Below, piece after piece: positions 60,119 to 64,000 of a DNA stretch of 64,000 nucleotides (its first letter is position 1; each line of letters opens with the position of its first letter). The notes under the pieces are model-generated. The model saw only the letters and a list, made by a program, of their open reading frames with translations, was not told where the DNA came from and ran no database searches. The stretch is from contig OZ023265.1 of the NCBI GenBank assembly GCA_964006375.1, positions 159,414,118-159,478,117 on the forward strand, written 5' to 3'. The translations under genes were made by a program, and so were the position numbers. This DNA is from Tillus elongatus. Taxonomy: Eukaryota; Arthropoda; Insecta; Coleoptera; Cleridae.

Positions 60119-60925
60119 AAAAATAGTCTACACAGTAGCACGTTTTGTTTAGGAGAATTGTTTCCAAGCTTTTCTTGAAAGCTGGTAAAGTGTCTATAAT
60201 CCGTACATCTTCTGGTAATGCATTAAACAACTTGCAGTCATTGTAGAACAGTGACCTTTGGTACAGAGCTTTGTGATGTTTGTCAGTTTGCAGGTGATTT
60301 TTACCTCTTGTGGTATAGCCATGTTCACCCGCATCGCGTATGTGCTTGGTCTTGTTTTGAAAAACATGGACTAGCACTTCCAGGATGTAGATGCCGGGAA
60401 GTGTAAGGATACCCTGTTCCTTAAAAGTGCTTCTGCAAGTCTGTATATGCGGGATGTTGAATATGATTCTCATTAGTTGTTTTTGTTGTTTAAAAACTCA
60501 ATTTGCTTCCCTTGCTAATCCCCAGTGTGTAATACCAAACCTTAGTTGTGAGTAGAAACACTCATAATACAGTGACAACACAGTAGATGTACTGCATCTT
60601 TGAGTTAGTGGGTATACGAAATGGATGAGATTCGCGAGCAGAGTTCATCAATGTGGACATTCCACTTTAACTCACTATCGATATGAAGTCCTAGTAATTT
60701 CGCAGAGGTCTGCAGAGTTACGGTTTGGCCATCAAGTTCTATATCTTGTTCAATTTTTTTTTTGATTTAGAGGACTTAAAAAGCAGGAATGCTGCCTTAT
60801 CCTTATTGAGTGCAGGTCTGTTTTTATCAATCCAGTTGGGAAGCCCTTTGAAAGTTTTGTCAGCATTAGCCACAACGTCCTGAACATTATGTCCACCCAT
60901 TATCTTTAAAGTAAAATGTTTTAGT
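60119..60925 (-). pseudogene. CR1-like LINE RT C-terminal part
   Basis: Minus-strand frames: NRPALNKDKAAFLLFKS, ELDGQTVTLQTSAKLLGLHI D, SELKWNVHIDELCS (about 60860-60640), then after degenerate sequence an open frame of 119 codons (60473-60114) with IIFNIPHIQTCRSTFKEQGI LTLPGIYILEVLVHVF, ALYQRSLFYNDCKLFNALPE DVR and FKKSLETILLNKTCYCVDYF. This is the thumb-to-C-terminus region of the RT type also seen at 34123-35390. Catalytic motifs are absent. Confidence 0.75.
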
Positions 60926-60991
60926 TATTTGGTGATGTTATTCATAGCTATTACTGCAAATTAATAACAATTTGGTAGCAATAAACCTATA

Positions 60992-63660
<2,669 letters not shown>

Positions 63661-64000
63661 ATACTCTCCCTCGTGGTTTGGAAAAATTAGTATAATGGAT
63701 TCCTAATTAATGGTTAACGGATAATAAGAAAAGAAATAGTGAAAAAAGAGTATAAACGTAATTTTGAAAAATATGCCCCGTTTTAAGTAAAAAAATACGT
63801 ATATGCCTATTTTGTCTCCCTCAATTTTTATTATTTTTGTCTTGAAGCTCGTCAAAAGAAAATATTGCCAAAACGCCTGATTTCTGTCGCCATTTTTTCA
63901 ATACGGCGACAATGTTGTTACTAGGTTGCGAAAGTACTATGTTATGAGCATGGAGCTGTACCACACTGCTGAGTTTTAAAACTCTTTTTGGGCAAAATAA
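63661..64000. other. Spacer to window end
   Basis: No gene recognised. Confidence 0.35.

Overview
This is eukaryotic DNA, almost certainly from an arthropod and most likely an insect. I see no bacterial operons, no functional tRNA or rRNA gene, and no intact host gene. Nearly everything recognisable is transposable-element sequence: I-, Loa- and CR1/Jockey-like LINEs plus RTE-like and R2-type fragments, tRNA-derived SINEs, hAT, mariner and DD41D (rosa-like) transposons, MITEs and a fold-back element. The species cannot be named from the sequence alone. The DNA is AT-rich and holds about two dozen (TA)n arrays of roughly 55-130 bp.

The commonest repeat is a family I call TA-core HINE-like, because its layout resembles the Helentron-associated elements (DINE-1/HINE) of other insects. 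It has a 5' head containing a TAGTGAATTTT/AAAATTCACTA hairpin, a conserved block ending in CATATCCGGGGTCAG, a (TA)n core and a conserved body. The 3' end is GAAAATTCACTACCATA followed by a hairpin ACGCA-cttgc-TGCGT and CCAGAC-T(n). About twenty such 3' ends lie in the window, on both strands and in at least three subfamilies.

Layout. 0-8.9 kb: broken CR1-like and Loa-like LINEs, a MITE, a partial fold-back element and two SINEs. 8.9-15.2 kb: HINE-like copies, an (AC)n array, a 354-bp near-perfect hairpin, a CR1-like endonuclease fragment and the C-terminus of an R2-type LINE. 15.3-20.2 kb: a hAT pseudogene and a 5'-truncated Loa-like LINE with clean target-site duplications (TSDs). 20.6-24.3 kb: a hAT element with a perfect 8-bp TSD that holds HINE copies, one of which holds a mariner, which holds a SINE. 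24.8-31.7 kb: more HINE copies and a 3.6-kb Loa-like LINE on the minus strand. 31.7-38.9 kb: a possible exon, a CR1-like RT, a fold-back relic, a SINE, a mariner relative and HINE copies. 39-50 kb: a DD41D transposon, THAP and RTE fragments, HINE copies and a second DD41D-like element with long inverted repeats. 50.3-58.2 kb: a HINE-type repeat split first by a 5.85-kb nearly intact I-clade LINE (ORF1, ORF2 with one in-frame stop, Inr+DPE promoter, 12-bp TSD) and then by a 758-bp nested-palindrome fold-back element (8-bp TSD). 58.2-64 kb: HINE copies, LINE tails, a MITE and a better preserved DD41D transposon inserted in a TA array.

The elements interact as parasites of one another. TA-targeting transposons repeatedly sit in the TA arrays of HINE copies, and LINEs and SINEs insert into older DNA transposons. 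The nesting order gives a relative history of activity.
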